Source: Eustoma russellianum
Lineage: Eukaryota > Streptophyta > Magnoliopsida > Gentianales > Gentianaceae
Assembly: GCA_036186865.1 (NCBI GenBank)
Contig: AP025055.1
Span: forward strand, 27,535,534-27,599,533
DNA length: 64,000 nucleotides
Direction: 5' to 3'
Below are positions 10,326 through 23,838 of the stretch, piece by piece. The translations under genes and the position numbers were made by a program. Every line of letters begins with the position of its first letter. The first letter of the stretch is position 1. Below the pieces are notes generated by a model that ran no database searches, was not told the origin of the DNA, and was given only the letters and a program-made list of their open reading frames with translations.

Positions 10326-12562
10326 TGTTAGACCGTGCACTTGAAATAAACACCACTAGAAGGGGAGGTGAATAGTGGTTAGCAGAAATTACACTACTAC
10401 CCTTGATAAAAATCCCTTTTGAAAACAGAATCTGAGACTACCTCAGATTCAGAACCTGTTTTTGAAAAATTCAAAAATCCTTGTACACAACTCCAAAAAT
10501 TATGAAACTTTTCAGAACTCAACTTCAATGTGTTGAAAAGACTAGGACCAAAATTAGAAAAAAATAAGATCGTTTGGCCCTTCAAACAAATAAAAAGATT
10601 CAAATGGTCAATCTAGACAGAATTGGACAGGATGTTGCTGAAATTGAAAAACGTGTTTCTCTTTGAATACTTAACCAAAAATATTGATCTTTATGTCAAA
10701 AAACTCCTTAGGATGTATATTTTATGTTTCCAAAAGGCCCTGACCTTAAACAATTCTTGGTTAAAACAGAATTCAAGTTTTCTCAAAACTGGTCAGATTG
10801 CAACCAGATTTGAGCAGCTATCTTGCAAAGGCTGAAAACTAACTTTCCCTTCCTCAAATTAAGTGATTCTTGTTGCCAATGAACGCTAACAGTCTGAAGT
10901 ATAACTCCACCAAAAATCAAGAATTTTGAAAGTGTCTAGCTATTTTTTGAAAGCGTGAGAAATTGTGTGAAAACTGTAGTGAAAAATGGGTAGAATGCAG
11001 AAATGTAGAAACAAGATAAAAACACCGAGAATTTATCCAAGTTCGGTCAATGTGACCTACTCCAGTCTCAAAGAACACTTTTCCTTGGATTTCACTATGG
11101 TATGAACCAAATTACAACAAGAACCAAGCTTTATCATTGGGTTAAACACCAACCCTATTCAAGACTTGGATTAAACACCTTCTATGAAACACTTAGTTGC
11201 AACACCTCTACCACCTATTGATGTAGCCTTATAGAGTTGGCTAATCAATCTTACAAATGAAGCTCAAGAGGTTTTTAGCTCTCCAACAAATAAAACAACA
11301 ACACGTTGGTTACAAATAATGGAACAAGAATGACAAGAAGAAGATCAGCTCCAAAATGTATGTAGTAGCCGTTGGCTACTAAGTCAAATTTTCCAAGTTG
11401 GCACTTTTGCCAACTAGCTCCTTTTTGGTTGGTCCACTTGTTACCAAGCTATAAAATGAATTAAACATCATTTCCAACTGCATGTGGACGTTTTTTAACA
11501 TATATACATGTATATCAACTCAGATTTTGAAGAAGAAATCCACAAATGATAGTTGACAAGACTATGTCAACATGTAACACCAAAATTTCCATAATTTCTT
11601 CTTGTATGTTGTGATAATTTCCACACCTTTAACCCCATTACATTCTCTGTAAAATGATGATAAATATACTCCAATAATATATAGAAGAGAGTCTTCAAGA
11701 AAGAAGTAGAATGTGACATCACAACTCGTCACATATCCCGCTATAGTCAATAATATCATCATATGAGAGAAATAATATCAACCACCATATAATCTTCAAG
11801 ATAACCATAACTCAACTCCAGAATCAAGATAAAAATATACTCAAGATATTTCTTGAGTGAAAATACCAAAAACACCCTCAGGGTAAAATGACCAAAATGC
11901 CCCTGTGTGAGAAAACTCCATAAATGGCCCGGATGGTCAGAAATGAAATATAATAACACCTTTGTCATGATGAATATAATGAGAATAAGTCATTGAAGTA
12001 TTTCCACCATATCATGTTCCTATAAAACTCAAAATACCAATTTTGTCCTTTTGGTAAGTTATAGAAACTTCCAAAACACGTTAGTCACAAGTTATTTATA
12101 ATCGTCAAAAACACATAATATCCACATAATGAACATATATAAAACATGTACAAATTAAAATAATCACTTTATCACATTTTAGAAAAATATTTCTAAAAAC
12201 ATTAGACATCGATCAATCGAAGGGCCTCAGCTTCAGAGATCGATGTCTCGCAGTGAGTTTTAGAGTTTCTCTTTTACCTACATCGATCGATCAAAGTGAG
12301 GGTTCGATGTATACATCAATCGATCGATGTGTCTTAGGTTTAGAGATCGATGTCTCACAATATGGTCTTAAACTTTCTCTGCCTTACATAGATCGATGGA
12401 TGTGAGGGATCAAAGTACATCGATCGATCGAAGTGCAACAACCTGAGAGACTGATGTCAACTTTTTCAACTTTTAATCACATATAACACCATATGTGACG
12501 TTTTTATGCATTCACCACAGAAAATCATGACTTTGAAAATTATCCAAACATATTTCTCAACA
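10326..12562 (-). repeat. 3' LTR of copia B
   Basis: A 2237-bp LTR from TGTTAGACCGTG to TTTCTCAACA (plus view), followed by the polypurine tract complement ttctccccttttgg (12563-12576). The U5 end carries the CACTAGAAGGGGAGGTGAAT module. U3 (about 12200-12440) holds repeated ATCGATCGATCGA palindromes. Positions 12009-12562 are repeated at 14872-15426. Confidence 0.9.
12205..12440. repeat. ATCGATCGATCG palindrome array in U3 of copia B
   Basis: At least seven copies of ATCGAT-type palindromes, for example catcgatcgatcaaagtg, catcaatcgatcgatgtg and catcgatcgatcgaagtgc, alternate with agatcgatgtctc. The remnant 5' LTR has the same array at about 15060-15310 with fewer point changes. Confidence 0.85.
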
Positions 12563-12915
12563 TTCTCCCCTTTTGGATGATTTTCAAAATAACCTAACAT
12601 GATTTTAATGTCACAACTCTTTACCAATTGTTTATCATAAATCTACCAATTTTAAACCAAATGAATTGTTTTTTAAAACCTCACCATTTACCAGTTGTTC
12701 AATCAATTTTATACCAAATGTTTTCAAACTCTCGATTCTCATATGTTCATGTGCTCCCCCTCAAATTTTACTCTCCCCCTTAACCTATGCTCAAAGCCTA
12801 TACCAATTGAAACTTAACATATTATTCAACTCAAGTCCAAATCATGACTTACCGACTAAAATCACGTTCTTATTCTATCTCCCCCTTTATTTTGCAAATC
12901 ATGCAAACGATAGAA

Positions 12916-14871
12916 TTATGCAATGGTTTCGCAAGTCATCATACCTAACCTGGCTCGTAAGTTTTCAAAATTGGCTTGATTAAGGGGTTTAGTGAAGATA
13001 TCAGCTATTTGGTGATCAGTTCTTATATGTTTATAACTATATCCTCATTTTGAACATGATCTCGAAGAAAATGGTATCTTACTTCAATGAGTTTAGCCTT
13101 AGAATGAAGTACTGGATTCCGAGAAAGATTGATCGCACTTGTGCTATCACAGAAAATTAGAATCTTATTCATTTTAATGCCAAAATCATTAATTTGTTGT
13201 TTAAGCCAAAGTATTTGGGTAGTACATAAGCTTAAGGCTATATACTGGGCTTCAGTGGTAGAAAGAGCTACACTAGCTTGCTTTTTAGAAAACCAAGGTA
13301 TCAAAGTTTGTATTATGAATTGACACGTATCTCTAGTGGATTTTCTATTTAATTTACAACCACCATAATCAGCATCCCTATAAGCGTACAGTTCCAACTT
13401 AGCGTTTCTATCATACCAAAGTCCTAGTGAGGTTTGTGTTTAAGATATCTAAAGATCTTTTTCACTGCATTGTAATGAGATATCTTAGGACAAGATTGAA
13501 ACCTAGCACACATACACACACTAAACATGATGGCAGGTATTGATGCGATTAAATATAATAATGAGCTAATCATAGACCTATAAAGTGTATCATCAAAAGG
13601 CTTACCATTTTCATCCTTATCTAGTTTGGTGCTAACACTAATGGGTGTAGGTGTGGGTTTCAGCTCTTCAAAGCCAAACTTCTTAATCATATCATTGACA
13701 TACTTAAGTTGGCTAATGTAAATTCCTTGAGGGGTTTGTTTGATTTGAAGCCCTAAGAAGTAGTTTAATTTTCCAACCATTGACATTTCAAATTTTGACT
13801 TCATACATTCTTTGAAGTCCTTTACTAAGGTAGGATTGGTTGAACCAAAGATTATATCATTTACGTATATTTGAACTATTAATGAGTCATTATCTTTTCT
13901 TCTTAGGAATAATGTGTTGTCTATGGTCCCCCTTTGATAATTATTTGCAATAAGAAAGTTTGCAAATCTATCGTACCAAGCTCTTGGAGCTTGTTTCAAA
14001 CCATATAGAGCCTTCTTAAGCTTGTAAACATGGTTATGATTCTTTCTTCGAATCCAGGGGGTTGTTTGACAAACACCTCTTCTTGGATGTATCCACTCAA
14101 GAACACACTCTTGACATCCATTTAGAAGAGTTTGATGTTGCTTAGACTTGCAATAGCAAGTAACAATCTAATTGCTTCTAGTCGTGCAAAGGTTTCTTCA
14201 TAATCTATTCCTTCTTGTTGATTATAACCTTGTGCGAATAGCCTAGCCTTATTTCTTGTGATGTTTCCTTGTTCATCCATTTTATTCCTAAAGACCCATT
14301 TGGTTCCTATTATAGACTTGTCTTCAGGTTTAGGTACTAAGTCCCACACGTTGTTCCTTGTAAATTGATTCAATTCCTCATGCATGGCATCTATCCAAGA
14401 TATATCACCTAAGGCTTCCTTTACATTCTTATGTCCTAAATGTGAGATTAAGCTATGTCCTTCAGATTGACTTATATTTCTACGTATTCTAACCCCAACA
14501 CTTGGATCCCCAATGATTAATTCTTTAGGGTGGCACCAATTCCTAGATTGACTAGGTTCACCCTCATCTTGTTCAAATGTTTCATTTGTATGAACATTAT
14601 CATATGTAATTGGATCATTAGTTGTATTATCTTCCAATTGCAATATTTCTTCATTTATTTCATCTAAGGATTCATGCATATCTTATTCAGGGAGAGTTGG
14701 TTCTAGATGATCAAGTACAGGCTCAAGTAATATATCATCATCATCAAACATATTTTCAACATTATTTTCTTGTTTATGTTGAGTTTTATCAATAACTTCA
14801 AAGCATGCACTTTCATTGAATTTCACATGTATGGATTCAATTATTTTTCTAGATGCTGGATTATAACACCT
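12916..14871 (-). pseudogene. Copia B reverse transcriptase-RNase H remnant
   Basis: The 3' part of a copia pol. At its upstream end (14871-14780) is the integrase tail IIESIHVKFNESACFEV. It continues with an acidic linker, IIGTKWVFRNKMDEQGN, YEETFARLEAIRLLLAIA, LKKALYGLKQAPRAWYDRF, NYFLGLQIKQTPQGIYISQ, YADADYGGC-like RNase H (HLYAYRDADYGG variant), CDSTSAINLSRNP and QIADIFTKPLNQ, ending with TAA at 12916. The catalytic YVDD motif is changed to YVND (13856-13867), which would abolish polymerase activity. Frameshifts lie near 14120, 13420 and 13025. Confidence 0.85.
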
Positions 14872-15426
14872 ACCATGTTCCTACAAAACTCAAAATAACA
14901 ATTTTGCCCTTTTTGATAAGTTCTAGAAACTTCCAAGGCACGTTAGTCACAAGTTATTTATAATCGTCAAAAACACATAATATCCACATAATAAACATAT
15001 ATAAAACATGTACAAATGAAAAAAAAAACCACTTATCACATTTTAGAAAAATATTTCTAAAAACCCTAGACATCGATCGATCGAAGTGCCTCAGCTTCAG
15101 AGATCGATGTCTCACAGTGAGTTTTAGAGTTTTTCTCTGACCTGCATCGATCTATCAAATTGAGGGTTTTATGTATACATCGATCGATCGATGTGTCTCA
15201 GGTTTAGAGATCGATGACGCACAGTAAGGTCTTGAACTTTCTCTGCCTTACATAGATCGATCGTTGTGAGGGATCGATGTACATCGATCGATCGAAGTGC
15301 AACAACCTGAGAGATCAATGTCAACTTTATCAACTTTTAATCACATATAACACCATGTGTGACATTTTTATGCATTCACCACTGAAAATCATGACTTTGT
15401 AAATTGTCCAGACATATTTCTCAACA
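14872..15426 (-). repeat. Remnant of the 5' LTR of copia B (U3 part)
   Basis: This stretch matches 12009-12562 of the 3' LTR, including the ATCGATCGATCGA palindromes, and ends in TTTCTCAACA immediately before the right TSD. Its left end abuts pol with no PBS, which marks the deletion breakpoint at about 14872. Confidence 0.88.
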
Positions 15427-17208
15427 GTTTTCTTCCTTGAGAATTGTCTTGAATACCCTTGAAAGATTACTTTGTATAAATGATGACACAACCTTGCTTA
15501 CTTGGTGCAATACGATTGGACAAATGACTTGTCTTTGCCTAATTGTCACGTCTTGATAGGCCATTGATTATCCACCTTGGCACTCCATAAAATAGCTGGA
15601 AATTCCATCAAAAAATCTGAAACACATGCTCAAAATCAAGGTTGCTAATTACCAATTAATCAAGATATGATTCTCCCACAATTTTGGAAGAAAATTGGTG
15701 CAAGAATGAATGCACACATCGGCCAACACATGTCTATGTGCTGAAATTTCAGCATATGTTGTATTTTGAAATTTTTCCTTGTGTTGCCCTCTTCAATGTC
15801 ACCAATTATGTGTGTCTTATCCTCCACCAATTAAAGTTACAAATAAGCTCCACCTAGGATCCAAGAAGGCTGAAATAGGCATGTATATCTCGGCTGCATG
15901 TGCTGAAATTATCTTTTGAATATTTGTCACATAATTATGCACAATCTTCACACACATAGTAAATTTCAATCAGCCCTAAATTGATTTTTCTAGAACACTC
16001 TAACATGTCTTGAATGTGAAAAAAGTATCTAGATAGATTTTACATTACACAAACCGTCCATGTATGTATATGTGTAGAAAACCGAATTTTCGACTTTCAT
16101 CGTTACGCGATTTTTCTCCGATTAATCTCAGACTTCTTAGACATGTAATATATATTCTGTCACACATAATATACATAAAATAATATATTATTCAGCTCCA
16201 ATGGCTGAAAAAAATGCCATGTGCCTTTTTAAAAAAATGAGTTTGAATTCTCCACAAATTTAGGATAAATTATGGGTGATTGATGTATGTAAACATGGTA
16301 TGACTTTGGGTCTGAATTTGACATGTGGAGCAAGAAGTTTTTGAGTATTTTTAGTGTATATAGGCTGGCCATCTTTATATGGTAAGTACGTGACATGTCG
16401 GTGATGGTTCGGTAGTCACCCGATGCAACAATTTTCGGTTTATGGACTCTTGACATGTCGATATAATTTTCATAACAAGATGACTTGTAATGTATGATAT
16501 GAGACCTGTATATATTCAAAAATATGATGTGTATATGGTAGTGTGACATCGACGTACGTTTATGAGGTGTATGACGTGTCGGTGGAACTTCGAAATAGAA
16601 ACTTATAATTCGTCGTTATAAAAAATATGTGTATATATATATGCCGTGTGTAGTAGTGTGGAAAGAAGACTTTCCATTCCAAATATGTTGCCATGTAGTT
16701 GTTTCCAAATATATCTCCTTGAATACTTTATTTAATGAACTAGTAAGTCATCTTCTTAAGCGCTTCATTAAATGAACTAGTTTAGTTCATTTATCATGGC
16801 ACCTGAAATTAGTATAAAGACAACAAATGTCTTCCATATAGTGTAAGCTTTAACACTTCATGGAACTTAGTATGACAACAATATATATAAGCATGTAAAG
16901 CATGTTTATCATATAAGCATGTCAAGTATCAATTTATTCATGCATTTTGTAAACACGTAACATTTAAATCATACATTTTCAAATCACTCAAGCCCCGATT
17001 TCTCTATAGGAAGGTCATTCAATTCTTTTTAAATTGGAGAGGGAAGAGAGGGATTCAAATACAAATACCGTATTATAAAGAAAATACTACTCAAACGTTA
17101 AACTTAAAGGTTTTTCTTAAATAAGTTTGTAGCTTATGGTTGAACTTTATAAATTAATAGTTTGAAATCCAATCATCTATCCAGCATTTTGTTTTGGTTT
17201 ATACATAT

Positions 17209-18662
17209 TGTTAGGTCCCTTATAATACACTAAAAGGGGAGGATTGAATAGTGTGCTCACCAAGTATGAAAATTTTTCAAATCTTTTTCAATGATGAGGT
17301 CAAACCAATACTTGGGCGTGTTCTTTAAAATGAATAAACTTGCAAGAATGTAAAGAACACCAAATTTATAGAGATTCAAGTCTATGAATCTACTCCTCTA
17401 CCATCTTGCTCTTCACAAGAAGGATTTTTGAACAAAGGGATTATTATTTCACTTGGGTGGAAACAACAATCAAGGATAAAAATACAAGTGCGTGAAATAG
17501 GTAATACACCTAGACTTTGAAACAAGAAAATCCCACTACCTTGAAGTTTAGCCTCCAAAGAACTTCCTTTCTCCTTAAAGAATTCTTCTTGGGAGTATGG
17601 TGCACCACTACACCATCAACTAACACTTGAAGGCTTGGATTTCTTCAAACAAGAAGCACCCTTGCTTCTTGACCAACAATCTACACCTTGCTTCACACAA
17701 TGCTCACTCAACAAGAAGACTCTTGTTCTTTCACAAATCACACACTCTCATGAATAATGTAAATAAAGCAAAGATACAAGTATTTTGAGAGCAAAAAGCT
17801 TGAGAGAACTTGAGATCTTGTAGGTTAAAAAGTTGTCTTTCAAAAATGGTGAGGATGCTTGTTTTATTTGCCACTAGCCGTTTTCCATGCTGCAAAAGGG
17901 AAAGGTAAGTTTTGTCTCTATTGATGACATGTCCCCTTTCATTGAGATCTTCTCTTAGATGGAGTCAAGCTTCTTGAAGAAGCTTCTTCTTGTAAGCTCA
18001 AAGAGGAAAGAGAGCATTCTCCAAAAAGGAATATTGCTTGTGATTTTTCACTTAGAATGAAGACATAAATGTCAAGATATCATAAGAAAGAGTAGCATAA
18101 AATATTTGAGGCGTTCAGTCACTTGAAGCGCCTAATGTGATTGGAAAAATATCGTTCAATGTGACATGGAGAGCTTAATGTGAATAATGAACACCTGTTC
18201 AATGTGACATGAAGCATCTAAAGCGGATAGTTGTCTCGTTCGAAGTGAGATGAAGCGCTAGTTCTGAGCCTTCATTCTCGTTCGAAGTGATATTTTGTCA
18301 TTCAGAAGTTAGTCAAAGATGGTTTGATATTCGTGCCCATTTTAGGAGTGAAATAGTCACTTTTGACTTTAGTCACACACATGAAGCACCTCTCAAGGTG
18401 TTCAAAGTGTTCTATTTCACAGAAGCGTTACATGACACATGAGACACCTTATCTAGGTGTTGAAGTGTTTTGTTTTACAGACACTTCACATGAGGCGCCT
18501 TATGTAGGCGTTCGAAGTGTTATGTTGCACAGACACTTCACATGAAGCGTCTTATGTAAGCGTTTGAAAATGTTTTGTTTCAAAACACTTCACATAAGGC
18601 GCCTTATCTAGGAGTTCTAAGTGTCAATCGTGCAAATCATTAAAACTTAACGTACTCTAACA
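17209..18662 (-). repeat. 3' LTR of copia C
   Basis: A 1454-bp LTR from TGTTAGGTCCC to CTCTAACA (plus view). It is followed by ttctccctcttttt (18663-18676), the polypurine tract complement. The U5 end has an ACTAAAAGGGGAGGATTGAA module. U3 (18108-18625) contains about eight diverged units of the aagcgcctaatg / ttcgaagtg type. The five bases to the left are CATAT, the predicted TSD of C. Confidence 0.9.
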
Positions 18663-18928
18663 TTCTCCCTCTTTTTGATGATTTCACAATGTGTATAACT
18701 TTAAATTTAAGACTCCCCCTTAATTTATGCTCCCCTTACATTATGCCTAACTTTTCTTAAATAGACATGATGAGTCAGAAGTCATAATGGATATAAAAAT
18801 AACCAAAACATCCACATCATATATCATTTTAAGCAAAAGAAATCAGGTTCATTTTCATCACAAGGCAAAAAAAAATTCTAACTTATACATTCATCAATCA
18901 ATCATTAACTAAATGTCTTGTGCAATCT
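18663..18928. other. 3' untranslated stretch of copia C with polypurine tract
   Basis: Non-coding sequence between the accessory ORF stop and the 3' LTR on the minus strand. It holds the polypurine tract complement at 18663-18676 and is otherwise AT-rich. The matching stretch in element A is 455-678. Confidence 0.7.
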
Positions 18929-20144
18929 TTAGTCGTCCATTGTAGCATCTTTAGCAGTACCTCCAGCTCCTTCAGCATCACCATTTCCTCCAGGGGTGAA
19001 GCCAGCAAATCCAACACCTCCACTTGTTGCGAAGTCCACAAACCCGCTCACTGTTCCACCCGCTTGTTGAGCACTTCCATCAGCTTGTTCACCACCACTG
19101 ACTCCAGCTCCAGCACAGTATTTTCTCCCCCTAAATCATCCAAATCAGGAGGGAATTGTAGCCATGGCACAGTTGACAGAAAGACTGTTTTAAGAACTCC
19201 GAAATGATACTCATTCTGTGCATGTCAAGCCTCGTGCTCCGCATCACGGATCTGCAACAGTTGAACGGTTTGCTCCAGAGTCTGAATCCTTGTCAGCAAA
19301 TCAGCTTAATGGCTACCACCTTCACCATCCTAGGGTCCTTCATCCACCTCATCTGCAATGTCAGGAAGAGTAATGCCCTTTCTCCTCTGCGAGTCAACCA
19401 CTTGTGCAATGTTGAAGTTGTCATAGTAGTCTATCTTTGCCACTCTTATCATTGATCCCTCAGGTATCTCAATGCCCTTGGATTTAATCAGAATTGTTAC
19501 CACATTAGCAAATAGCAGGGCCTTTGATCCCTTCCTAAGGGCGGCCATCATCACCTCACCAGAATCCATCCTAAGTTCAACTGTGTCTCATGCATAATAC
19601 GGCAAGTAACATAGATCTATGTTGCACGGATTTCTATTCGCTTTCCCATTTACACAGTAAGTTACCACAGCAAGTAAAATTCTATTCACCAATGGAATAT
19701 TCTGGGTCTTTTTGGTTGGAAAATATTGAAGGTTGAATTTTACATTCTGCTCACTGACTTCGTATTTGTCACTCCAATCAAATACGGAAAAGCCACTCAA
19801 GCCTTCATTCCTCACTCTTAATGCCACACATATATCTTGCATGGAAAAACTAAGGGGTGTACCATTAATCACTGTATGCAGAGTGAATTCATGTGATTCA
19901 ATCCTAGGGGTAACCCACATATTGGCACAGAACATGCGGGTATAGGTATTGGAGAAGGATTTCATGTCGAAACTCGACCAAAGATGGGTCCATCCTTGTC
20001 TATCAAGAAGAGCAATCACTGGTTCGCATTATGGACTTCTGTGAAGTCACCAATTTGAACCAGTTTTAACGGAACTACTGCCCTATTATTGCTCTTCCAT
20101 TCTTCATATAACATGTGGGAATGTAAGGAAAGATGGATACATAT
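18929..20144 (-). pseudogene. Accessory ORF of copia C, middle and C-terminal part
   Basis: It continues the frame that starts at 44395 and is cut by gypsy G between 44219 and 20144. In order it shows YEEWKSNNRAVVPLKLVQIG, DRQGWTHLWSSFDMKSF, RMFCANMWVT, NGTPLSFSMQDICVALRVRN, FDWSDKYEVSEQNVKFNLQY, LLAVVTYCVNGKANRNP, MMAALRKGSKALLFANVVTI, YDNFNIAQVVDS and IADEVDEGP. After an in-frame TAG near 19333 come remnants of a heptad-like region and a Gly-rich tail ending MDD-stop at 18929. The F/W-rich core and the FYANM/FCANM block resemble the putative plant transposon protein domain. A frameshift also lies near 20020. The predicted full protein is roughly 450 residues; the cellular role is unknown. 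Confidence 0.72.
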
Positions 20145-22388
20145 TGTAGCGCCCCATACCCAGCCTGTTCGAACACGGTGCGTCCGCTGTACTTCACTAC
20201 AGAGAGTACCAGGCATCAATGCATAACACGTCACTGTCCATAATAAAATATATGGACTCCCATGCCATCATCTTAACAGGTAACCAAAACTTAGGCAGAA
20301 TAAAAACTTTTAAACAAAACATTCCGAATATTCAAAATAGAGTTTACAACCATTTCCACAAAATAAATTAAAATCCGGAATTAATGTCCCATCATAAGTC
20401 CATCAAAACACAACCCATCATAAGAAAATCCTTAAGCTACCATCCACTCGCATGCCTATGGATATGGAACTCTAGACTCATCGTCAATCCACTCTATACC
20501 GTGTCCTGCAGGCTCTGATGGAAAAATAAGAGGATGAGTGAAAAAGTCACCAGCAAGTACACCATAAACAATCAAGAATTAAATGGAAAGTACACACAAG
20601 AACCAAATCGCAAGAATTTGGACTTTTCCGACATACCTATCTTTCAACTCAATAGCCACAAAGATAATAAAATCGTAACTTAAATGACTAAAGGAAATAA
20701 GATCATAGCTTAGTGAAAATAGGCTAAGCATCCTACTCACGACCATATGCAATGCGTATGAATATGCAAATGTAGTGCAAAATGATATAGTGAAAATCGT
20801 TTTCAATCATTCTTTCTTTCAAATCATACTTGTCATAAAACAAGGAGTAGAGAGGTTTTAGATCTATTATATCCGGATCTGAGGCGCTCATATCATTCCT
20901 TTCAAATCTATTATATCTGGATCTGAAAACGGTCATACTCATCATTCACAGGTCTATCATCTCCAGGTCTGGACGGTCATATTCATCATTTCACAGGTCT
21001 ATCATCTCTGGGCCTGGACGGTCATACTCATCATCAGATCAATTAACCCCGGATCTGGAGCAGGTTGTGCTGGCCAGGAATAAATGGTACCATAGGAGTC
21101 TTTCTTTCAAAACTAAAAACTTCTTCTCAAAAGAGCTTTTTCATCATTCTTTGGCATAAATCAGTCTTACAAATTGTATGAACATGGAAAATGCAATGCA
21201 TGATATGCAACATGCAATTCGTGACCAAATGCATCATAACAAGCCTACACGGACTTGTCTCTTAAGCTGGAAAACAGTCTAGCAGTACTACCCTGTTTGT
21301 ACTGCCCCAAAATCATCAATTCAGAGCCTAATCCAGCAACTTATGCCACACATATGCACAATGGGATCTTAGTTACATACCATAAAAATTTCGTAACATT
21401 TCAAGATGTCTAAAGTGCTCAAATTACTAAATGATCATCAAGGGGCACTGCTGAATTCTGCAGTGCAGTACCCGTCTTACCTCAGTTTCGAGGGCCATAA
21501 AACATTATTCAATTTGGGTCATTATCTGGAAAACATAGATAACTTACCAAGAAACAATATTCATATGCCCAAACTTCACATACAAGCCTAAATAAACAAG
21601 ATCAAGGTCTCACAACTCATGCCATCAAACTGTCCTGTTTTCCAGTTTTGTACCACAAACTTCAACTCAGTTGTTAACCCTCAAAACAGTCGTTCCAAGC
21701 TAATTTCTTTACATGGAAATGTTCATGTATGTCTTAGGTAACTACCGTAAAAATTTCAAGGCAATCCAATATGTTTAAGAGGGTCATTTAATTATTTTTG
21801 TAAGTCTAGGTACATACAGAATCGGAAATGACCAGTTCTCACTAAAAAGTACATTAAGGTCCAACCACAAATGCTTTTACCAAAATTCCACCTCTTAAAT
21901 TTACTGCACATATCAGGCTATCATCACACTAAAAATTAGCTCATTTGCACACTTCTAAGGTTCGTTTTCAGGCCAAACCATTTGCTACTCAAAACTGTCC
22001 AGTTCCAGTAATTCCAGCATTTCATCACTTTTTATTGTTCAAGCATTTTCCAACCAAATTCATTCCTTAAAATAACTTACTAACCCCTAAATACACACTT
22101 AAATATAATCATTCCAGGTTACATAACATTCTTTAGGCTATACATGAATCATGCCAAAACAGCCTTGCAAAGTTACACATAGCACACGCCATTTTCATGC
22201 CTTTCATGCTTCACAAAGTCTATTCTTAACAAGAATCAATTCACTATTCCATTAACCATCCAAAACAGCCCTCCTTTTGTAAAGAATGGTCCTCATATCA
22301 TATTTAATTTAGGCAAAGAACACATCTTAAGAAGAGTTACACACATGCAAATCATCTTCCTTAAGAAACAACTAAGCCCTCATGCTTT
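20145..22388 (-). repeat. 3' LTR of gypsy G, first segment
   Basis: It matches 40841-43130 of the 5' LTR. It begins TGTAGCGCCCC and is cut at 22388 by copia E, whose TSD GCTTT occupies 22384-22388. It contains two tandem copies of an approximately 43-bp unit (caggtctatcatctc plus a GGTCTGGACGGTCAT-like block) at about 20944-21030, where the 5' LTR has three. Confidence 0.92.
22384..22388. repeat. Target-site duplication of copia E (left)
   Basis: GCTTT directly precedes the TGTTAGTG start of element E and is repeated as GCTTT at 31088-31092 after its last base. Removing E and one copy restores the G LTR order seen at 43120-43135. Confidence 0.95.
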
Positions 22389-23837
22389 TGTTAGTGTATG
22401 TGCCCTAGACCATGATTTGGATATTTATGTTATGCATTTATTATTAATAAAAGAGGTTTTATTATCATTATTGTTGGTTAGTATGTTACACAATTTTGAT
22501 ATATGTCCCTGATTCATTATTGTTATGGAGATAAAATAATTTGTAATCAGTATGAGCATTGATTTGATAATCATGAGATGATTATGTGTATGGTGATACG
22601 AATCAATCTCATAGATACTTGTTAAAGAACAGTGTATTAGATAGACCCATCATGAGATTGCTACATGGATTAGCGTCATAAGTAAATCTCATTGATAGTC
22701 ATGTTTTAATCCTTTGACTTGAGATTGTCATAGTTTCCAACATAAGGACTATTATATTTTGACATGATCAAACGTTATCTGTAACTGGATAATAATAAAG
22801 GTCATGATTGAATGTGATAGAAATTATGTAGAGGATATTGAACAATTAAGATAGAATTTGTCCCTCTCTTTTGAGAGAGGTATCTTTGGGCCCCTCGATT
22901 AGTGAGACTGTGAAATGCATGGCCGTGCTCAAATGAATTGATAGTGTGATCAATATCATTTGTTTTATCAGTCTACTTAGAGATCGAGTAATCATATGTT
23001 TGAACTATATAAGTATGACGCTGACCATGACTTATGTTCAAACTAGATATCGTGTGACAAAGGGATTAATGCATGTACTATTATTAGGCTAGTTGGACTT
23101 TACTCGTATTAATTGGGTAGTTGTAATGCCTTGCTAGAGGCCAATTACGACTTGTTGGTCTAATAGAGATTTAATCAACTGCCAATTAATATAGGCCTAT
23201 CGGGTCACACACAAGAATGCGTAAGGCTGAGATTAATAATATTAATAATATTAATATTGGATATTAATTATTATTATTATTATTATCGTTTTTAATATTA
23301 ATAATATTAATATTGGATATTAATTATTATTATTATTATTTTCGTTTTTTGGTGATTATATATACATGTATGTTATCGGATAATAACGAGAGAATCCATA
23401 TCTGATATGGATTTTGAATATCCTGATAGAATCCGTATCTGATATGGATTTTGATTGGCATCAACTAATCCGATTAGGACTCGGATTTTGATGTCTACGT
23501 ATGTGTATATATACTTGTGTATCTCGTATACACTAGACACACGAAAAATACACAGAGTCATCAAAGAAACCCTAGAGCCGTTTTTGTGAAAAACCGAGTT
23601 CTTCAGCCGCGCCGTTTGAAGAGCTAGCACTCCGGACGGAAGCGTTCGTGTGGATACCGACAGAGGGTGATCGTATTTTCGCACCTACTTCATCTACGTA
23701 ATTCGGATCTACAAAGGTAGTTTTCGAGTTTCTTTTATCGAATTAAACGAACAACATGGATCCTTGGTAGGAAATCGGAGATCAAGTTTTTGTTTTCCGC
23801 TGCGTGTTTTGCAGTGATCTCGGTTGATTTCCTAACA
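22389..23837 (+). repeat. 5' LTR of copia E
   Basis: It starts TGTTAGTGTATG and ends TTCCTAACA. It contains a tandemly duplicated AT-rich block (ttaataatattaatattgg ... attattattattatcg, about 23233-23340) and, downstream of TATATATA at about 23505, a region that could be the transcription start. Its end is immediately followed by the PBS. Confidence 0.95.
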
Positions 23838-23838
23838 G

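Larger units (their letters stand above)
10326..15426 (-). mobile_element. Copia element B, internally deleted, with intact TSD
   Basis: A minus-strand copia copy flanked by a perfect 5-bp duplication GTTTT (10321-10325 and 15427-15431). It keeps a full 3' LTR (10326-12562), RNase H and reverse transcriptase. The 5' LTR is cut to its first 555 bases (14872-15426) and joined directly to the end of integrase, so the rest of the 5' LTR, the PBS, gag, protease and most of integrase are gone. It inserted into the older LTR S. Confidence 0.92.
9616..17008 (-). repeat. Element S: truncated copia LTR of the D/F family, split by element B
   Basis: Two blocks, 9616-10325 and 15427-17008, are consecutive parts of one LTR when element B is removed. 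They follow the order of the F LTR (32630-35303): the tactggttcggtta block, the GGCCGGCCCC block, a cttgcttacttgg block, a CTGAAATTTCAGCATA palindrome near 15750, and the end at tttctctata (17008). The U5-side 380 bases are missing on the left, and no pol follows on the right, so it is a truncated or solo LTR. About 200 unassigned bases (17009-17208) separate it from copia C. Confidence 0.8.
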
